Assembly: GCF_007830235.1 (NCBI RefSeq)
Contig: NZ_VLKI01000022.1
Location: 1-64,000, forward strand
DNA: 64,000 nt
Direction of reading: 5' to 3'
Source of the DNA: Cytobacillus oceanisediminis
Lineage (GTDB): Bacteria; Bacillota; Bacilli; Bacillales; Cytobacillaceae
The notes beneath the pieces were generated by a model. It had not been told where the DNA came from and ran no database searches. It worked only from the letters and a program-made list of their open reading frames with translations. Below, in pieces: positions 60,516 through 64,000 of the stretch; the stretch's first letter is position 1, and each line of letters starts with the position of its first letter. The translations under genes were made by a program, and so were the position numbers.

Positions 60516-61883
60516 TTAGTGTTCATGGCAATACTGCTTAATTAATCTGCTAGCCTTGGTTTGGCTGATTCCAAGATCACTTGCTACCTTTCTAGAAGAT
60601 TTGTGAGTTTCATATGATTGCTTGACCATCAATCGTTTGGTCTCGTCGATAGCTTGATCCAGTGTAGAAGATGTAGACGGGTATGAAGCTTGATCGACAT
60701 TCTCTGTAATCATGTCGGGGAGGTCCGATACTTGAATGATAGAATCGCTAATAATGACTAACCGTTCGATTAAGTTTTCGAGCTGGCGCACATTTCCCGG
60801 CCAGGAATAGTGAGTAAGGACATTTAAGCATTCTTCAGAGATGACTTTATTATCGTTATATTTTTGGTTGAATTTATTTAGAAAGTTGTATGTGAGAGGA
60901 ATAATATCTTCTCTTCTTTCCCGTAATGGCGGCAGGTGGATGTCAATGACATTTAAGCGATAAAACAAGTCTTCTCTAAATGATTTGTTTCCAATCATAG
61001 CCTGCAGGTTTTGATTGGTAGCGGCGATGATCCGGACATCGACTTTCCTCACTTCGCTGCTTCCTACTGGGATAAACTGTTTTTCCTGAATAAGCTGGAG
61101 AAGTTTAGCCTGCACGGAAAGGGGCATTTCGCCGATTTCGTCCAGGAAAATGGTACCGCCGTCCGCTGCTTCTATTAATCCTTGTTTTCCTAACTTATTT
61201 GCCCCTGTGAAGGCGCCTTTTGAGTAGCCAAATAGTTCTGACTCCAATAACTCTTCCGGGATGGCAGCACAATTGATGGCAAGAAAGGGTCCTTTATTTC
61301 GATTGCTTACTTTATGAATATATTGAGAGAAGGCACCTTTTCCGGTCCCGGATTCTCCCAGAATAAGAATATTTGAATCTGTTGGCGCTACTTTTTTGCA
61401 AAACTCCAATATTCCTTTAATCTCCCCGCTGTTGGTCACAATGGTTATTTCCCCATCATCATCATGCTGAGTTGTTTTTGACTCGGTTTTATCCTCTCTC
61501 GCATTCATCATTTTCATTTTTTGTATTTCTGTAGAAGTGATGACAACCAGTTCAATTTCATTTTTGTTATTTAAGATTGGGATAGCCGTTGTCATCAGCT
61601 CTGCCCCGATATATGTCTGCTGTCTCATGTAGCACGGCTCTTTCCGCCGATATACCTCAGGTACAATAGAAGGCTTCCAGTAGCCTTTTTCAAAAAGTTC
61701 CACATTGTACTTTCCAATAATGTCCCTTGGCTTAAGTCCATAATGCCTCTCACATACCTTATTCACATATAAAATCCGCATTTCTCCATCTAGAACAAAG
61801 ATTTCATCAGAGGAATAATCGAGAATTTTTAATAAAGTTTCCAGTGTCATTTCTACATTGCCTGTATTTGCTGGCATTTTCAT
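60516..61883 (-). CDS. Sigma-54-dependent transcriptional activator (PAS-AAA-Fis)
   Basis: A 455-residue enhancer-binding protein. An N-terminal PAS domain ([20 protein letters not shown]) senses a signal. The AAA+ domain has Walker [16 protein letters not shown], the sigma-54 loop [11 protein letters not shown] and [11 protein letters not shown]. The C-terminal Fis-type HTH ([20 protein letters not shown]) binds DNA. ATG 61883 lies 8 bases after GAGGAGG. It is divergent from a -24/-12 promoter that drives a flavoprotein and a Rieske oxygenase and almost certainly controls it. Confidence 0.9.
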   Translation of the reverse strand: MKMPANTGNVEMTLETLLKILDYSSDEIFVLDGEMRILYVNKVCERHYGLKPRDIIGKYNVELFEKGYWKPSIVPEVYRRKEPCYMRQQTYIGAELMTTAIPILNNKNEIELVVITSTEIQKMKMMNAREDKTESKTTQHDDDGEITIVTNSGEIKGILEFCKKVAPTDSNILILGESGTGKGAFSQYIHKVSNRNKGPFLAINCAAIPEELLESELFGYSKGAFTGANKLGKQGLIEAADGGTIFLDEIGEMPLSVQAKLLQLIQEKQFIPVGSSEVRKVDVRIIAATNQNLQAMIGNKSFREDLFYRLNVIDIHLPPLRERREDIIPLTYNFLNKFNQKYNDNKVISEECLNVLTHYSWPGNVRQLENLIERLVIISDSIIQVSDLPDMITENVDQASYPSTSSTLDQAIDETKRLMVKQSYETHKSSRKVASDLGISQTKASRLIKQYCHEH

Positions 61884-61930
61884 TCGTTGAACCTCCTCTT
61901 GAGTCATTTTTGGTTCAAGTAAATCTGCTA

Positions 61931-61952
61931 ATTGAGTTCATTTTAACTCAAT
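61931..61952. promoter_or_regulatory. Upstream activator sequence for the sigma-54 activator
   Basis: ATTGAGTT-N6-AACTCAAT is an exact 8-base dyad about 60 bases before the -24 box, a normal place for an enhancer-binding protein site. Confidence 0.65.
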
Positions 61953-62011
61953 TTATATCTATTTTCAGTAAATTTTTAATTTTTCGCTTTATTGTCAAGG
62001 GTTTGCACTGT

Positions 62012-62028
62012 TGGCACAGTACTTGCAT
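62012..62028 (+). promoter_or_regulatory. Sigma-54 -24/-12 promoter
   Basis: TGGCAC-N5-TTGCAT matches the sigma-54 consensus, with GG and GC ten bases apart. It lies about 38 bases before the ATG of the flavoprotein gene. Confidence 0.9.
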
Positions 62029-62065
62029 TAAAAAGTGTATAGAACGATACAAAGGAGGTTCAGTA

Positions 62066-63085
62066 ATGGGAAATTACCCTGATGCTTTCGACATCACGAT
62101 TATTGGCGGAGGCCCTGTTGGTTTATTTACCGCTTTTTATGCGGGGATGCGCCAGGCTTCGGTGAAAGTCATTGAGAGTCTTCCGCAGTTGGGCGGCCAA
62201 TTATCAGCGTTATATCCGGAAAAATATATTTATGATATAGCTGGTTTTCCAAAGGTAAGAGCTCAAGAACTGATAGATAACTTGTTAAAACAGATGAATC
62301 AATTTAATCCGTCTGTCTGTTTAGGGGAATCTGTTGAAGCCATCGTCCGCCAGTCTGATCAATCATTTGCGATTTACACGAATAAAGGCACCCATTATTC
62401 GAAGGCAGTGATTATTACGGCGGGGAATGGCGCTTTCCAGCCGCGGAAATTAAACATCGGCAGCGAGAACAAATTTGAAAATAAAAATCTTCATTACTTT
62501 GTTAAAGACTTAAATCAGTTTGCCGGCAAAAAGGTTGTACTCTTCGGCGGCGGAGATTCGGCTGTTGACTGGGCTTTGATGCTGGAGCCGATTGCCGAAA
62601 AAGTAACCCTCATTCACAGGAGAGATAAGTTCCGGGCGCATGAGCATAGTGTGGAACGTTTGATGGAGTCCAAAGTGGAGGTGTTGACGCCTTATATGCC
62701 AGTGGAGCTGGCTGGGGCAGATGAAATAGAACAAGTAATGGTGAAAAACACAAGCAGCGGGGAAACAATGGCCATCCCAGCAGATGACGTACTCGTTAAT
62801 TTTGGATTTGTATCCTCACTGGGACCTATTAAGGATTGGGGTTTGGAAATAGAGAAAAATGCTATCCTGGTAAACTCCAAAATGGAAACGAATATTCCCG
62901 GGATTTATGCAGCTGGTGATATCTGTACCTATGAAGGGAAAGTAAAGCTGATTGCCAGCGGCTTTGGGGAGGCGCCTACTGCTGTCAGCAATGCAAAGGT
63001 TTATGTTGATCCAGGTTCAAAAGTACAGCCGCTTCATAGTACAAGCATTATGGCGGAAAAAGAAAAATCCGGCAGGGCGATTTAA
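62066..63085 (+). CDS. Ferredoxin-NADP reductase-like flavoprotein
   Basis: A 339-residue FAD/NAD(P) oxidoreductase of the thioredoxin-reductase-like FNR type (YumC/ type 2). FAD motif [19 protein letters not shown] (residues 10-28), NAD(P) motif [19 protein letters not shown], and C-terminal [20 protein letters not shown]. It lacks the CxxC of thioredoxin reductase. AGGAGG lies 9 bases before ATG 62066. As the first gene after the sigma-54 promoter, it likely feeds electrons to the Rieske oxygenase. Confidence 0.88.
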   Translation: MGNYPDAFDITIIGGGPVGLFTAFYAGMRQASVKVIESLPQLGGQLSALYPEKYIYDIAGFPKVRAQELIDNLLKQMNQFNPSVCLGESVEAIVRQSDQSFAIYTNKGTHYSKAVIITAGNGAFQPRKLNIGSENKFENKNLHYFVKDLNQFAGKKVVLFGGGDSAVDWALMLEPIAEKVTLIHRRDKFRAHEHSVERLMESKVEVLTPYMPVELAGADEIEQVMVKNTSSGETMAIPADDVLVNFGFVSSLGPIKDWGLEIEKNAILVNSKMETNIPGIYAAGDICTYEGKVKLIASGFGEAPTAVSNAKVYVDPGSKVQPLHSTSIMAEKEKSGRAI

Positions 63086-63132
63086 CTTTGAAATGCGGCT
63101 CAAATAAATTTCATTTAAAAAGGAGATAAATC

Positions 63133-64000
63133 ATGACTGCTTACAATAAAGTGCAAAATGCAGCAAACCGTACATTCGAAAGAACATTAACCTATGACAA
63201 ATACACAGATCCGAAAGTGCTGGAAAAAGAGATGGATCTCGTTTTTGCAAAGTCATGGCAGCTTGTCGGCCATGTTAGCCAAGTTGAAAAGGCGGGGGAT
63301 TTTTTCACTGCAGAGGTGGCCGGCGAGCCTATTATCGTCAACCGCTGTAAAGATGAAGTCGTCCGTGCTTTTTATAATGTTTGCCCTCATCGGGCGACAA
63401 AGCTTGAAAAAAGCGAGGCTGGAAATAAGAAAATTCTTCAATGTGGTTATCACGGGTGGACATTCAAACTCGATGGCCAGCTGAATAAAGCGCCTAACTT
63501 CCGGGGAGAAGACGAGGCATGTGTAAAGGATGCCTGTCTGCGTTCAGTACGGATGGAAATTTTGGAATCACTCATTTTTGTTAATTTGGATGACAATGCA
63601 AAGCCATTAAGTGAGTCATATGGAGATTTCTTTGAAAGATTAAGCAAGAATACATTTTTGAGTGAGCTAAAAAGAACCAGCCAAAAAACACGTACTTTCA
63701 AAGCGAACTGGAAGGCTTTTATGGATAACTATTTAGAGTGTGACCATTGCCATGTTGCTCATCCAAGCTTCGTGGCGGCACTTGATATGAATGATTATCA
63801 GATTATTACGTGTGAGAATTATTCCATGCAGGGAACGGTTGTAAAGCCTGATAAAAAGTATGGAACGGTTAATTTAGATGAAGCGGAAATGCAAGGCGGC
63901 CAATTCTACTGGCTTTGGCCAAACCTGATGCTGACCATTTACCCTGGACCAGGCAATATGGCGACCATTCAAATCATTCCGATTGATCATGAAACATCCA
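63133..64000 (+). CDS. Rieske oxygenase alpha subunit (partial at window end)
   Basis: The frame opens MTAYNKVQNAANRTFERTLT and has no stop before the window end, so the gene continues beyond 64000. The Rieske site is clear: NVCPHRATKLE and QCGYHGWTFKLDG (C-x-H and C-x2-H). Then MDNYLECDHCHVAHPSFVA gives the mononuclear iron site. The later WLWPNLMLTIYPGPGNMA resembles alpha subunits of quaternary-amine or betaine demethylating enzymes (for example glycine betaine or stachydrine). This is suggestion only; aromatic substrates are possible. Confidence 0.88.
   Translation, partial: MTAYNKVQNAANRTFERTLTYDKYTDPKVLEKEMDLVFAKSWQLVGHVSQVEKAGDFFTAEVAGEPIIVNRCKDEVVRAFYNVCPHRATKLEKSEAGNKKILQCGYHGWTFKLDGQLNKAPNFRGEDEACVKDACLRSVRMEILESLIFVNLDDNAKPLSESYGDFFERLSKNTFLSELKRTSQKTRTFKANWKAFMDNYLECDHCHVAHPSFVAALDMNDYQIITCENYSMQGTVVKPDKKYGTVNLDEAEMQGGQFYWLWPNLMLTIYPGPGNMATIQIIPIDHETS

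Overview
The window reads as a low-GC Firmicute chromosome, most likely a Bacillaceae member (Bacillus in the broad sense, possibly a soil or halotolerant lineage). Evidence: AGGAGG-type ribosome sites with frequent TTG/GTG starts, a B. subtilis-like ykuN-ykuO-ykuP flavodoxin operon with Fur boxes, an fbpB-like gene, an adhA gene with a divergent MerR regulator, paiA, a T-box before phenylalanine hydroxylase, a cre-like site and a helD-type helicase. No rRNA, tRNA or CRISPR was seen. Family assignments rest on reading motifs and remembered family patterns; no database search was run.

Layout. 1-7 kb: the tail of an IS3-type element, small accessory genes, and a damaged duplicate of the marR/ykuP/fbpB locus. 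7-11 kb: a MarR-nitroreductase-monooxygenase operon divergent from the Fur-controlled flavodoxin operon. 11-20 kb: a HAD phosphatase, a 2-hydroxyacid dehydrogenase, the phhA-PCD operon under a T-box, a short TudS/DUF523 protein, a coiled-coil protein and a nucleotidyltransferase, mixed with gene remnants. 20.5-33.3 kb: the centrepiece, an apparent ectoine/hydroxyectoine catabolic cluster. It holds an EutB-like dehydratase, a PucR regulator, DoeA/EutD ectoine hydrolase, EutC-like cyclodeaminase, a gamma-synthase/lyase family PLP enzyme, an M20 deacetylase, homoserine dehydrogenase, an aldehyde dehydrogenase and a BCCT transporter. It lacks the usual AstE-type deacetylase (DoeB) and transaminase (DoeD), so an alternative route through homoserine is proposed as inference.

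33.5-38 kb is a gene graveyard (integrase, MBL hydrolase, sugar acetyltransferase remnants) around intact DUF4256 and adhA/merR genes. 38-46 kb: a truncated MocR regulator with an intact MFS exporter, an ArsR-VOC pair whose promoter suggests a leaderless mRNA, a MarR-paiA unit divergent from a YczE-like membrane protein, and helD. 47-55 kb: a tripartite tricarboxylate transporter (TctC-TctB-TctA) followed by an RraA-type aldolase, a DUF1932 dehydrogenase, an MFS carrier and an RpiR regulator; the substrate is unknown. 55-58.9 kb: a second BCCT carrier, a secreted cupredoxin and a membrane protein. 59-64 kb: a PQQ-type sugar dehydrogenase, then a sigma-54 activator divergent from a clear -24/-12 promoter driving a ferredoxin-NADP reductase-like flavoprotein and a Rieske oxygenase alpha subunit that runs off the window end.

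Two BCCT carriers, ectoine breakdown and a Rieske oxygenase of a type sometimes used to demethylate betaines suggest that compatible solutes are both taken up and eaten. A dispersed family of coiled-coil/terminator fragments (three copies) and many frameshifted genes show active decay and rearrangement between the functional operons.
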